DNA from: Lacustribacter sp964460315
GTDB lineage: Bacteria > Pseudomonadota > Gammaproteobacteria > Burkholderiales > Burkholderiaceae_A
Reading direction: 5' to 3'
Assembly (NCBI GenBank): GCA_964460315.1
Contig: CAYWPQ010000011.1
Span: 1 to 40,906, forward strand
DNA: 40,906 nt
Positions within the stretch are counted from its first letter, which is position 1. Every line of letters begins with the position of its first letter. Under the pieces are notes generated by a model. That model did not search any database. It was not told where the DNA came from and saw only the letters and a list, made by a program, of their open reading frames with translations. Shown in pieces: positions 8,355 to 17,147 of the stretch. The position numbers and the translations under genes are program-made.

Positions 8355-10286
8355 TCAAGCGGCCTCAACCGACGGGTCGAGCCCCTTACCCGAACGCATG
8401 CGTTTAAGGTGAATCCAGAGCAGAGATATCGCCGCAGGCGTAAGGCCCGAGATTCGGCCTGCCTGACCAAGCGTCTGGGGACGAATTTTTTCAAGCTTTT
8501 GTCGAACCTCGGTGGAAAGGCCTCGGACCTTGGCGTAATCGATGTCCTCGGGGATTCTGGCCTCTTCCTGTGCGCTGTGACGCTCAACCTCATCCTGTTG
8601 ACGAGCGATGTAACCCGCGTATTTCACCTGGATTTCGACCTGCTCACAGACGGCGGGGCTTAATTCAGGCAAGGGCTTCAATGGCTGGCCGCCCTCGTGA
8701 TCTTGCAGATCAATCAGGTTTTGGTAACGAACTTCAGGTCGACGCAAAAGCTCAAGAGCCGGTATTTCTCGGGTCAATGGGCCATCAATCACGGTGGCCA
8801 GTGAGGCATCAGGGAAACGCTTCGGACCAATCAAGCATGCCTTTAAACGAGCGGTTTCCCGGGCAATCGCCTCGCGCTTTTCACAAAAGGCCTGCCAACG
8901 AAGATCGTCCACCAGGCCAAGCTCGCGGCCGATTTCCGTGAGTCGCAGATCGGCGTTGTCTTCACGAAGGCTCAGGCGAAACTCTGCACGGCTGGTGAAC
9001 ATGCGATAGGGCTCGGTCACCCCTCGGGTGACCAGATCGTCGGCCATCACGCCCAAATAGGCCTCATTTCGAGCGGGAACCCATGGATTGAGGCCCTTCC
9101 AGCGCAACGCCGCGTTGGTCCCAGCCAAAAGGCCCTGGGCCGCGGCCTCTTCGTACCCAGTCGTGCCATTGATCTGACCTGCAAAAAACAGCCCGGCGAT
9201 GGCCTTGGTCTCAAACCAGGGCTTTAGCTCTCGAGGGTCAAAGTAGTCGTACTCGATGGCATAGCCAGGCCGCAGGATGTGGGCATTCTCAAGGCCTCGC
9301 ATCGAATGGACAAGATCAAGCTGAACGTCAAAAGGAAGGCTTGTCGAAATGCCGTTCGGATAAACCTCATGGGTGTTGAGCCCCTCCGGCTCAAGGTAGA
9401 TCTGATGGGAATCTCGGTCAGCAAACCGATGAACCTTGTCCTCGATCGATGGGCAATATCGGGGGCCAACACCCTCGATCACCCCCGTAAACATTGGGGA
9501 TCGATCGAGGCCGCCGCGAATAATCTCGTGGGTCTTGGCATTCGTATGGGTTACCCAACACGGAAGCTGGCGGGGATGCATCGAAGCCTTGCCCATGAAA
9601 GAAAAAACGGGCATGGGGTCGGAATCGCCAGGCTGCTCAGCCAGCACGCTAATGTCAATGGTGCGCCCATCAATTCGGGGGGGTGTTCCAGTTTTAAGCC
9701 TCCCCTGCGGAAGCTTCAACTCTTTAAGCCTTGCGGAGAGGCGAATGGCGGGCGGGTCGCCGGCCCTTCCTGCGGAGTGGTTTTCAAGACCGATATGAAT
9801 CTTGCCATCCAGAAAGGTGCCTGCCGTCAGCACCACCGAGGGCGCATGAAACTGAAGCCCCATCTGGGTAACAACCCCTTGAATACGGTCCCCAGCCACC
9901 AGAAAATCATCCACCGCCTGCTGAAAAAGCCATAGATTCGGCTGGCTCTCCAGACGGCCTCGAATGGCCTGACGGTACAAAACACGGTCGGCCTGGGCGC
10001 GCGTGGCGCGGACAGCGGGCCCCTTGGACCCATTAAGTATCCGAAACTGAATTCCAGCCTCGTCGGTTGCAATGGCCATCGCGCCGCCCAAGGCATCAAT
10101 TTCTTTGACCAGATGCCCTTTACCGATCCCGCCAATCGACGGGTTGCATGACATCTGACCCAGAGTTTCTAAGCTATGTGTAAGTAGCAGGGTTTTTGCG
10201 CCCATTCGGGCCGAGGCGAGCGCAGCCTCGGTCCCGGCATGGCCACCGCCCACCACAATGACATCAAAAGCCTTAGGAAAGATCAT
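8355..10286 (-). CDS. mnmG: tRNA 5-carboxymethylaminomethyluridine synthase subunit MnmG (GidA)
   Basis: With MnmE, which is also encoded in this window, it modifies the wobble uridine of several tRNAs. The 643-residue protein has the FAD-binding motif VIVVGGGHAGTEAALASARM near the N-terminus and the conserved CNPSIGGIGKGHLVKEIDA stretch. The start MIFPKAFDVIVVGGG aligns with E. coli MnmG, so the ATG at 10284-10286 is well supported. There is no recognisable Shine-Dalgarno sequence: the 16 bases that would hold it are a perfect parS palindrome. The rsmG start follows directly. Confidence 0.98.
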   Translation of the reverse strand: MIFPKAFDVIVVGGGHAGTEAALASARMGAKTLLLTHSLETLGQMSCNPSIGGIGKGHLVKEIDALGGAMAIATDEAGIQFRILNGSKGPAVRATRAQADRVLYRQAIRGRLESQPNLWLFQQAVDDFLVAGDRIQGVVTQMGLQFHAPSVVLTAGTFLDGKIHIGLENHSAGRAGDPPAIRLSARLKELKLPQGRLKTGTPPRIDGRTIDISVLAEQPGDSDPMPVFSFMGKASMHPRQLPCWVTHTNAKTHEIIRGGLDRSPMFTGVIEGVGPRYCPSIEDKVHRFADRDSHQIYLEPEGLNTHEVYPNGISTSLPFDVQLDLVHSMRGLENAHILRPGYAIEYDYFDPRELKPWFETKAIAGLFFAGQINGTTGYEEAAAQGLLAGTNAALRWKGLNPWVPARNEAYLGVMADDLVTRGVTEPYRMFTSRAEFRLSLREDNADLRLTEIGRELGLVDDLRWQAFCEKREAIARETARLKACLIGPKRFPDASLATVIDGPLTREIPALELLRRPEVRYQNLIDLQDHEGGQPLKPLPELSPAVCEQVEIQVKYAGYIARQQDEVERHSAQEEARIPEDIDYAKVRGLSTEVRQKLEKIRPQTLGQAGRISGLTPAAISLLWIHLKRMRSGKGLDPSVEAA

Positions 10287-10288
10287 TT

Positions 10289-10304
10289 TGTTTCACGTGA
10301 AACA
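10289..10304. promoter_or_regulatory. parS: parS centromere site (ParB-binding palindrome)
   Basis: TGTTTCACGTGAAACA is a perfect 16-bp palindrome identical to the canonical bacterial parS. Its edge is 2 bp from the mnmG ATG. No other copy was found by eye in the window, although parS often occurs several times near an origin. Together with parA and parB nearby it marks this as an origin-proximal centromere region. ParB sitting here could also affect mnmG expression, which is inference. Confidence 0.95.
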
Positions 10305-10330
10305 CGCGGTAATTTCGATCAAGGGCGCTA

Positions 10331-10346
10331 CGATCCCACAGGATCG
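10331..10346 (-). repeat. Small inverted repeat after gabD
   Basis: CGATCC-CACA-GGATCG forms a 6-bp stem with a 4-base loop, 6 bp past the gabD stop and before mnmG. No T-run follows on the minus strand, so it is not a classical terminator. It may act as an mRNA stabiliser or have no role. Confidence 0.3.
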
Positions 10347-10352
10347 CCAGCC

Positions 10353-11801
10353 TTACAAGCCCGCAACAGTCAGATACTTGATTTCGAGGTATTCGTCGAT
10401 ACCGTACTTCGAGCCCTCTCGACCAAGGCCGGACTGCTTCATTCCACCAAAAGGCGCAACCTCATTCGAAAAGTTGCCAGCGTTAACAGAGACAATACCC
10501 GCCTCAAGGGCCTCAGCAACTCGAAAGACGCGGCCCACGTCCCTTGAATAAAAATATGCCGCCAAGCCAAAGACAGTGTCATTGGCCAAAGCAATCACCT
10601 CTTCTTCGGTTTTAAAACGAAAAAGTGGGGCCACCGGCCCAAAGGTTTCTTCCCTAGAGATAAGCATCGACGGCTTGGCCTCGGTGATCACGGTGGGCTC
10701 AAAAAAGAGCCCGCCTAAGGCATGGGGCTTTCCGCCCACCAAAACCTTCGCCCCACCAGCCACCGCATCGGCCACATGAGTCTTAACCTTGTCCAAAGCA
10801 GCCGCTTCAATGAGAGGCCCCACCTGAACACCGGCCTGGGTTCCCGGGCCCACCCGAAGCGCCGACACCTTGGCCGCAAGCTTCTTGGAAAACTCGTCAT
10901 AGACCGCATCTTGGACATAAATTCGATTTGCGCAGACGCAAGTCTGGCCAGCATTACGATATTTGGAGGCCATGGCCCCCTCGACAGCCGCATCAATGTC
11001 GGCATCGTCAAACACTAGAAATGGCGCATTACCCCCGAGTTCAAGCGAGAGTTTTTTTACGGTGTCGGCCGACTGACGAAGCAGGATTCGACCAACTTCG
11101 GTCGAGCCCGTAAACGAAAGCTTGCGAACTCTTGGGTCTTCACAAAAAACCTTGCCGATCTCTGGCGCGGCTGCAGCGTCTCCAACCACGACATTGAATA
11201 CCCCTTTCGGCAGCCCCGCCTGCTGGGCCAAATCAGCCAAAGCCAGTGCGGTTAGCGGAGTGGCTTCCGCTGGCTTAACAACAACGGTGCATCCTGCGGC
11301 GATAGCGGGTGCACACTTACGAGTAATCATCGCCAGGGGGAAGTTCCACGGAGTGATCGCTGCCGCCACGCCAATGGGCTCCTTCATCACAAAAAGCTTT
11401 CGCCCCCCTACCGGTGAAGGAATCACGTCACCATAGATTCGCTTGGCCTCTTCGGCAAACCACTCAACAAAAGAAGCACCATAAAGCACCTCGCCCTTGG
11501 CTTCGGCCAAAGGCTTGCCCTGCTCGGCCGTCATCAGGGCGGCGAGCGCATCGGCATGCTTCAAAATAAGATCAAACCAGGCTTTCAGTTTCTGACTTCG
11601 CTCACGCGAGGTTGCTGCACGCCAGGCGGGAAACGCCGCGTGCGCTGCCGCCACCGCTGCGAGCGCCTCGGTGCGGCCCATATTGGCAACCTGTGCAATG
11701 GTCTCGCCCGTTGCTGGATTGGTCACGGCAAAGACCGCGCCCGATGCAGCGCTCTGCCACTGCCCGTTAATCAAACCCTGGGTGTGAATCAACTCCGTCA
11801 T
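10353..11801 (-). CDS. gabD: NAD(P)-dependent succinate-semialdehyde dehydrogenase (GabD-like)
   Basis: This is an aldehyde dehydrogenase of 482 residues. Catalytic residues are Glu254 in LELGGNAPF and Cys288 in NAGQTCVCANR. The second cysteine (Cys290) next to it matches the redox-switch pair known in E. coli GabD. The motif PWNFPLAMITRKCAPAIAAGC and overall length fit the GabD group, which oxidises succinate semialdehyde to succinate. Close relatives accept glutarate semialdehyde or sulfolactaldehyde, so the substrate is not certain. AAGGGCG precedes the ATG. It starts 12 bp after mmsA. Confidence 0.88.
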   Translation of the reverse strand: MTELIHTQGLINGQWQSAASGAVFAVTNPATGETIAQVANMGRTEALAAVAAAHAAFPAWRAATSRERSQKLKAWFDLILKHADALAALMTAEQGKPLAEAKGEVLYGASFVEWFAEEAKRIYGDVIPSPVGGRKLFVMKEPIGVAAAITPWNFPLAMITRKCAPAIAAGCTVVVKPAEATPLTALALADLAQQAGLPKGVFNVVVGDAAAAPEIGKVFCEDPRVRKLSFTGSTEVGRILLRQSADTVKKLSLELGGNAPFLVFDDADIDAAVEGAMASKYRNAGQTCVCANRIYVQDAVYDEFSKKLAAKVSALRVGPGTQAGVQVGPLIEAAALDKVKTHVADAVAGGAKVLVGGKPHALGGLFFEPTVITEAKPSMLISREETFGPVAPLFRFKTEEEVIALANDTVFGLAAYFYSRDVGRVFRVAEALEAGIVSVNAGNFSNEVAPFGGMKQSGLGREGSKYGIDEYLEIKYLTVAGL

Positions 11802-11813
11802 CAGTGCGCCCTT

Positions 11814-13334
11814 TTATTTCATCGTCGGCATCACGAACTCAGCACCCGAACGAATGCCCTTGGGCCAACGCTGCGTGACCGCCTTGTATCGGGTGTAAAA
11901 GCGAACACCTTCCGGGCCATGAATGTGATGATCGCCAAAAAGCGAATCCTTCCATCCACCAAAAGAATGAAAGGCCATCGGCACTGGAATAGGAACGTTA
12001 ATGCCAACCATGCCCACCTGAATTCGCGAAGCAAATTCACGCGCACTGTCGCCGTCTCGGGTGAACAACGAGACACCATTGGCAAATGAATGACCATGAA
12101 TCAATGACAAAGCGTCTTCAAAGCTTTCCACCCGCACCACACTCAAGACCGGCCCGAAGATTTCTTCTTGGTAAATCTTCATTCCAGGCTTCACATGATC
12201 AAACAGGCAAGGACCAATATAGAAGCCCTTTTCGTGACCCGACACCTGAATGCCTCGACCATCCAACACCAGCTTCGCGCCCTCTTCAACGCCACTCGCC
12301 ACATAACCACGAATCTTTTCAAGATGCGCAGCCGTCACCACGGGGCCCATTTCCGCACCCCCCTGATCACCGGGAGCCACACGAATGGCCTGGGCTTTGG
12401 CCTGGATTTTTGCGACCAACGCATCGGCCACGCCACCCACGGCCACCGCCACTGAAATCGCCATGCAACGCTCGCCGGCAGATCCATAGGCCGCACCAAT
12501 TAACGCATCGACCGCTTGATCAAGGTCGGCATCTGGCATCACCACGAGATGGTTCTTCGCACCGCCAAGCGCCTGAACGCGCTTGCCATGACGAGCGGCT
12601 GTTTCATGAATCGTTTTTGCAATCGGCGTTGAGCCTACAAAGCTGACCGCAGCAACCTTCGGATGCGTCAACAATGCATCCACCGCTTCCTTGTCACCCT
12701 GAACGACATTAAAGACGCCATCCGGAAGGCCACACTCTTTCAGACCTTCAGCCACCATCAGCGATGGCGAAGGATCACGCTCAGACGGCTTCAGCACAAA
12801 CGTATTGCCGCAGGCAATCGCCACCGGATACATCCACATGGGCACCATCATTGGAAAGTTAAATGGTGTGATCCCCACACAGACACCCAGGGGCTGACGA
12901 ATGCTCCATGCATCAATGCCCCCACCAACCTGCTCGGTGTATTCGCCCTTGAGGAGATGCGGAATGCCACAGGCAAACTCCACCACCTCAAGGCCGCGCT
13001 GAATCTCACCTTTCGCATCGTCAATGGTCTTGCCATGCTCAGCCGTAATGGCTGCGGCCAGTCGGTCCATGTTGCGTTCCACCCATTCCTTAAACGCAAA
13101 CATGACCCTTGCTCGTTTAATGGGCGGAGTCGCCGCCCAGGCAGGAAACGCGCGAGCGGCTGAAGCCACCGCAGCTTCCACCTGAGCCGACGACGAGAGT
13201 GCCACCTCGCGCGCGATGGCTCCGGTGGCCGGGTTAAAGACTGGGGCTGTGCGACTTGAAACCGCCGAAACCTTTTGACCATCAACCCAATTTCCAATCA
13301 TCGACTGCCCCATCAAGACCTGAGGTGAATTCAT
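11814..13334 (-). CDS. mmsA: CoA-acylating methylmalonate-semialdehyde dehydrogenase (MmsA family)
   Basis: This aldehyde dehydrogenase of 506 residues belongs to the CoA-dependent branch, which converts (methyl)malonate semialdehyde to propionyl- or acetyl-CoA in valine, beta-alanine or inositol breakdown. The nucleophile is Cys290 in GSAGERCMAIS. The general-base glutamate of ordinary ALDHs is replaced by the GGAKNH stretch (257-262), the hallmark of this branch. It overlaps the TSUP gene by 4 bp and is followed by gabD. No other valine or inositol genes are nearby, so the physiological substrate is open. Confidence 0.92.
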   Translation of the reverse strand: MNSPQVLMGQSMIGNWVDGQKVSAVSSRTAPVFNPATGAIAREVALSSSAQVEAAVASAARAFPAWAATPPIKRARVMFAFKEWVERNMDRLAAAITAEHGKTIDDAKGEIQRGLEVVEFACGIPHLLKGEYTEQVGGGIDAWSIRQPLGVCVGITPFNFPMMVPMWMYPVAIACGNTFVLKPSERDPSPSLMVAEGLKECGLPDGVFNVVQGDKEAVDALLTHPKVAAVSFVGSTPIAKTIHETAARHGKRVQALGGAKNHLVVMPDADLDQAVDALIGAAYGSAGERCMAISVAVAVGGVADALVAKIQAKAQAIRVAPGDQGGAEMGPVVTAAHLEKIRGYVASGVEEGAKLVLDGRGIQVSGHEKGFYIGPCLFDHVKPGMKIYQEEIFGPVLSVVRVESFEDALSLIHGHSFANGVSLFTRDGDSAREFASRIQVGMVGINVPIPVPMAFHSFGGWKDSLFGDHHIHGPEGVRFYTRYKAVTQRWPKGIRSGAEFVMPTMK

Positions 13335-14143
13335 TGCATGATCTCCAAAGTACCGTAAGCCATTCTTGCAATCAGAACAGCCAACACCATTAAAAAGAAC
13401 TTCCTAACAAACTGACTGCCCTTCGTCACCGCAAGATGGGTGCCCACAAAAGCGCCTAAGACATTACAGAAGGCCATGACCAGCGCGGCCATGAAAAAGA
13501 ACTCGCCAGCGGGAAGAAAAAAAGCCAGCGCGGCAAGATTGGTCATGACATTCACCAGCTTGCTTGAGGCTGACGCGTGAAGGAAATCATAACCAAAGAA
13601 GCGCACGAAAACGAAGATTAGAAAAGCACCCGTTCCAGGACCAAAAAAGCCATCGTAAAAGCCAAGTACCGCACCGGCTGCAAAACCCAACAATCGCTCA
13701 GAAGAAACACCAAGACGAGGCGCATGAACCGAACCAAGCTCTTTTCGACGAAAGGTTGCGACAGCGACCACCACGAGCAACACCAAAACCAGGGGCTGGG
13801 CTAGTTCACGAGGCAGAAAACTCACCGCCGCAGCACCAAGCCAGCCAAAGACCGCTGCTCCAAAGAGCGCGGGAATCAGGGCATTCCAGGGAAGCTTAAC
13901 CGCTCGAACATAACGACTGGCCGCCATCAGCGTGCCCGAAATGGCGGCAATCTTGTTGGTGCCAAAGAGCGATGCCGCCGAGGCCTGTGGCACAAATGAA
14001 AAAAGTGCAGGCACCTGCACCAGACCCCCGCCCCCGACCACGGCATCCACAAAACCAGCAAAAAGCGCAAAAAAGCCCAGCAACAACAGCACCCAGCCCA
14101 CCGGGCCGCCAGACTGCCCGAGGCTCAAAATATCTGCAATCAA
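13331..14143 (-). CDS. TSUP (TauE/SafE, DUF81) family membrane permease
   Basis: This membrane protein has 270 residues and about eight hydrophobic segments. The glycine-rich signature FVDAVVGGGGLVQVPAL (residues 31-47), and a second half-repeat with GFYDGFFGPGTGAFLIF, mark the two inverted TSUP repeats. Family members move organosulfur or small anionic compounds such as sulfite or sulfoacetate, in either direction. It is the first gene of an operon with mmsA (4-bp overlap) and gabD, so it may handle a substrate or product of those dehydrogenases. Transcription would start in the 76-bp gap shared with pdxA. Confidence 0.85.
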   Translation of the reverse strand: MIADILSLGQSGGPVGWVLLLLGFFALFAGFVDAVVGGGGLVQVPALFSFVPQASAASLFGTNKIAAISGTLMAASRYVRAVKLPWNALIPALFGAAVFGWLGAAAVSFLPRELAQPLVLVLLVVVAVATFRRKELGSVHAPRLGVSSERLLGFAAGAVLGFYDGFFGPGTGAFLIFVFVRFFGYDFLHASASSKLVNVMTNLAALAFFLPAGEFFFMAALVMAFCNVLGAFVGTHLAVTKGSQFVRKFFLMVLAVLIARMAYGTLEIMQ

Positions 14144-14169
14144 CTTAGTGAAACCTTCTCAAAGGTTGG

Positions 14170-14208
14170 GCCCGAGTGGCTTTCAGCCGAAAGCGGGCAA
14201 CAATTGTT
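14170..14208. repeat. Hairpin and palindrome in the pdxA/TSUP divergent gap
   Basis: Within the 76-bp gap between the diverging TSUP and pdxA genes, GCTTTC-AGCC-GAAAGC forms a stem that GCCC and GGGC extend beyond a bulge (14170-14198). The 10-bp palindrome AACAATTGTT (14199-14208) lies directly beside it, 11 bp before the pdxA ATG. These could be regulator-binding or mRNA-structure elements. No clear promoter hexamers were picked out. Confidence 0.35.
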
Positions 14209-14219
14209 AGCATCAGACC

Positions 14220-15179
14220 ATGAAGCCAATCATTTTGACATCCGGGGATCCCGCAGGTATCGGACCTGAAGTGGCCATGAAAGCGGCAGCACTTTGGGTT
14301 CAGAAAAATAACCCCAGGCCATTACTTCTCGCTGCCGACCAGGCCTGGCTGAAAAACAACTATGGCAGATTGTTTAATCCCACCAAAAATGTTGGATTTC
14401 ATGATCTTCATTGGAATTTTGACCCCAAAAACATTGGTCAGGTGGGAAAACAACAAGGTGAGATTGGTTTTGCATCCATCAAGGCTGCCGTTCAACTCTG
14501 CCTCTCGGGCGAGGCCGCGGCCATGGTCACCGCACCCATTCATAAAGAGTCTCTTGCCCTTGCGGGTTTGCCATGGCCGGGCCACACCGAAATGCTTGCC
14601 GAACTGGCCAACCCTGAATGCCCGCCAGAAGTCAGAATGATGCTCGTCAACCCAGACCTTCGAGTGGTCCTCAACACCGTGCACCTCGCCATCAGAGATG
14701 TCCCCAAAACGCTCAACAAGACCGATCTGGTCACCACGATTCGGCTTGCTCATCGCGCATGCCAAGACCTCGGTGTTTCATCGCCAAGAGTTGCCGTGGC
14801 GGGGCTAAACCCCCACGCAGGCGAGGCCGGACTTTTTGGTCGGGAAGAGATTGAGACCATCGCACCCGCCATCAATGACGCGCGAAAAGAGGGCATCGAT
14901 GTCACCGGGCCCTGGCCGGGCGACACGGTCTTCATGCGTGCCAGGAACCATCAAGACTTCGATGTCGTGGTTGCCCAATATCATGACCAGGGCCTGATCC
15001 CCATCAAGTACCTAGGCCTTGATCGGGGGGTCAACCTAACCATTGGTCTTCCCTTGATTCGAACCAGCGTGGATCACGGCACGGCATTTGATCTGGCTGG
15101 AAAAAACAAGGCTGACCCAGGCTCGATGCTGGCTGCAATTGAGCTAGCAGACCAGCTTGCACGCCAAAGGGGGCTCTAG
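14220..15179 (+). CDS. pdxA: 4-hydroxythreonine-4-phosphate dehydrogenase
   Basis: This enzyme oxidises 4-phosphohydroxy-L-threonine in the DXP-dependent route to pyridoxal phosphate. It has 319 residues, near the family size. The N-terminal motif LTSGDPAGIGPEVAMKAA is typical. Metal-binding histidines lie in APIHKES, LPWPGHTEMLAE and VVAQYHDQGLIPIK. It is transcribed alone, divergently from the TSUP operon and convergently with pckG, and a hairpin separates it from pckG. PdxA-like paralogues with other substrates exist, but the length and motifs here fit the biosynthetic enzyme. Confidence 0.92.
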   Translation: MKPIILTSGDPAGIGPEVAMKAAALWVQKNNPRPLLLAADQAWLKNNYGRLFNPTKNVGFHDLHWNFDPKNIGQVGKQQGEIGFASIKAAVQLCLSGEAAAMVTAPIHKESLALAGLPWPGHTEMLAELANPECPPEVRMMLVNPDLRVVLNTVHLAIRDVPKTLNKTDLVTTIRLAHRACQDLGVSSPRVAVAGLNPHAGEAGLFGREEIETIAPAINDARKEGIDVTGPWPGDTVFMRARNHQDFDVVVAQYHDQGLIPIKYLGLDRGVNLTIGLPLIRTSVDHGTAFDLAGKNKADPGSMLAAIELADQLARQRGL

Positions 15180-15190
15180 TCCCCCCCGGA

Positions 15191-15212
15191 AAGCGTTTCC
15201 TGCGGAAACGCC
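15191..15212. terminator. Bidirectional hairpin between pdxA and pckG
   Basis: GCGTTTCC-TGC-GGAAACGC is a perfect 8-bp stem with a 3-base loop, placed between the convergent stops of pdxA (15179) and pckG (15229). On the minus strand it is followed by TTTCC; on the plus strand there is no T-run. It is likely a two-way terminator or barrier, though not a textbook one. Confidence 0.5.
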
Positions 15213-15228
15213 TAAAGAAATATGCTTT

Positions 15229-17091
15229 CTAGGCGGCCCGCTTCTGAAGCCGGTCTTCGAGTTCGGCCTTCGTCTTTTTCAAGGCATCCGGCAGACCATG
15301 ACTGAGTTTTTGAAAAAGCTCGGCATGAAGCGCAAACTCTTCCTGAAGAGCCTGGTTGTCCATGGAGGTCACCTTGTCGAACTGCTCTTCGGAAAACGAC
15401 AGGCCATTCCAATCAAGATCATGGTACTGCGGGGTCACACCGAAAACATGCTCAACGCCCTGGGCCTTGTTTTCAATGCGTAAAAGCATCCATTTCAGGA
15501 CACGAGCGTTCTCACCAAAACCTGGCCACACAAATTTTCCTTGGGCATCAGTGCGAAACCAGTTCACGCAGAAAATCTTCGGCAAGCGAGCCCCTGTTGA
15601 TGCAAGCCTTTGGCCCAGACCAAGCCAATGATTAAAGTAGTCGGCCATGTTGTAGCCACAAAACGGCAACATAGCAAAAGGATCGCGTCGAACCACGCCT
15701 TGCTGGCCCGCGGCGGCGGCCGTGGTTTCCGAACCCATGGTTGCCGCCATATAGACTCCTTCGACCCAGTTGCGCGCTTCAGTCACTAAGGGCACGGTGG
15801 TTGAGCGACGCCCTCCGAAAATGAAGGCATCAATGGCAACGCCTTGAGGGTTGTCCCACTCGGGATCAATCACCGGATTTTGTGTGGCCGACACCGTGAA
15901 TCGCGCATTGGGGTGTGCGGCCTTGCGACCTTGGGCTTTTGCAATTTCAGGAGACCAGTCTTGACCTTGCCAATCGATGCAATGGGCAGGCGGAACATCG
16001 GTCATTCCCTCCCACCAGACATCACCGTCATCCGTTAGGGCCACATTGGTGAAAATGACGTTTTCTTTCAATGACGCCATGCAATTGAAGTTGGTCTTTG
16101 GGTTGGTGCCTGGCGCCACACCAAAATAACCGGCCTCCGGGTTGATGGCGCGCAGGCGACCTTGGGCGTCAGGCTTAATCCAGGCAATGTCATCGCCAAT
16201 GGTGGTGATTTTCCAGCCACCTTCATCCAGGCCGGCAGGTGGAATCAGCATGGCGAAGTTGGTCTTACCGCAGGCCGAAGGAAAGGCTGCCGCAATGTGG
16301 TACTTCTTGCCCCAAGGCGCCTGAACGCCAAGAATCAACATGTGTTCGGCCAGCCAGCCGGCATTTCCAGCCGCGGCATCTTGACGGCCCATGGTGGAGG
16401 CAATTCTCAGAGCAAAACACTTCTTTCCCAGAAGCGCGTTGCCGCCATAACCCGAACCATACGACCAGATCTCGCGGGTTTCCGGAAAGTGCACGATGTA
16501 CTTGGTCTCATTACAAGGCCAAGAGACATCCGGTTCACCGGCCGCCAAAGGCTTGCCCACCGAATGCACACAAGGCACAAACTGGCCGTTGGTTCCCAGA
16601 ACATCCATGACCGCGCGACCCATGCGAGTCATCAGGCGCATATTCACCACCACATAAGGCGAGTCTGAGATTTCGACGCCAATGTGCGCGATTGGCGAAC
16701 CAAGCGGCCCCATGGAAAAAGGAATGACATACATGGTGCGGCCCTGCATGCAGCCCTCGAATAATCCATCAAGGGTTTTACGCATTTCATTGGGAGCAAC
16801 CCAGTTGTTGGTGGGGCCGGCATCCTCTTTGCGCTCACTGCAAATGAAGGTACGGTCTTCAACACGAGCCACGTCCGATGGATCAGACCAGGCCAGATAG
16901 GAGTTGGGACGCTTCGCTGGATTGAGCTTACGCAACGTACCCGCTTTTTCCATTTCATCAAAAAGACGCTGAGATTCTTCTTGAGAGCCATCGCACCAGA
17001 CAATCTTTGCAGGCTTGGTTTTTGCAGCGACCGACGCCACCCAATCGATCAGACCTTGGTGACGAACAAAATCAGGATGTGTTGAAGTCAT
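15229..17091 (-). CDS. pckG: Phosphoenolpyruvate carboxykinase (GTP)
   Basis: This enzyme converts oxaloacetate and GTP to PEP, GDP and CO2, the entry to gluconeogenesis from organic acids. The 620-residue form starting MTSTHPDFVRHQGLIDWV is chosen. A longer frame begins at 17133, but a likely promoter -10 element at 17124-17129 lies inside that extension. The P-loop FPSACGKTNFAML (phosphate binding), the metal-binding DDIAWIK and the GTP-type CVNWFRTDAQGKFVWPGFGEN stretch are all present. It diverges from the asparaginase gene. A TRAP carboxylate-type transporter elsewhere in the window fits growth on organic acids. Confidence 0.96.
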   Translation of the reverse strand: MTSTHPDFVRHQGLIDWVASVAAKTKPAKIVWCDGSQEESQRLFDEMEKAGTLRKLNPAKRPNSYLAWSDPSDVARVEDRTFICSERKEDAGPTNNWVAPNEMRKTLDGLFEGCMQGRTMYVIPFSMGPLGSPIAHIGVEISDSPYVVVNMRLMTRMGRAVMDVLGTNGQFVPCVHSVGKPLAAGEPDVSWPCNETKYIVHFPETREIWSYGSGYGGNALLGKKCFALRIASTMGRQDAAAGNAGWLAEHMLILGVQAPWGKKYHIAAAFPSACGKTNFAMLIPPAGLDEGGWKITTIGDDIAWIKPDAQGRLRAINPEAGYFGVAPGTNPKTNFNCMASLKENVIFTNVALTDDGDVWWEGMTDVPPAHCIDWQGQDWSPEIAKAQGRKAAHPNARFTVSATQNPVIDPEWDNPQGVAIDAFIFGGRRSTTVPLVTEARNWVEGVYMAATMGSETTAAAAGQQGVVRRDPFAMLPFCGYNMADYFNHWLGLGQRLASTGARLPKIFCVNWFRTDAQGKFVWPGFGENARVLKWMLLRIENKAQGVEHVFGVTPQYHDLDWNGLSFSEEQFDKVTSMDNQALQEEFALHAELFQKLSHGLPDALKKTKAELEDRLQKRAA

Positions 17092-17116
17092 AATGAATGA
17101 AAGCTCTGTATTGGAT

Positions 17117-17129
17117 AGCTTCGATTTTA
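17117..17129 (-). promoter_or_regulatory. Extended -10 promoter of pckG
   Basis: On the minus strand TGTTAAAAT reads as an extended -10 element (TG-N-TAAAAT; the hexamer is at 17124-17129). No good -35 is seen, which is common with extended -10 promoters. Transcription would start near 17117, about 25 bp before the chosen pckG ATG. Confidence 0.4.
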
Positions 17130-17147
17130 ACATTTGAGGTTTTTCAT

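Noticed and set aside
9279..9935. 218-codon plus-strand frame opposite mnmG
   Set aside because: It is fully antisense to a strongly conserved gene and has no recognisable domains.
12086..12646. Pro/His/Arg-rich plus-strand frame opposite mmsA
   Set aside because: Its composition is typical of a shadow frame, and mmsA covers the region with clear motifs.
17092..17133. 14-residue N-terminal extension of PckG
   Set aside because: It contains the likely extended -10 element, and the family start fits ATG 17091.
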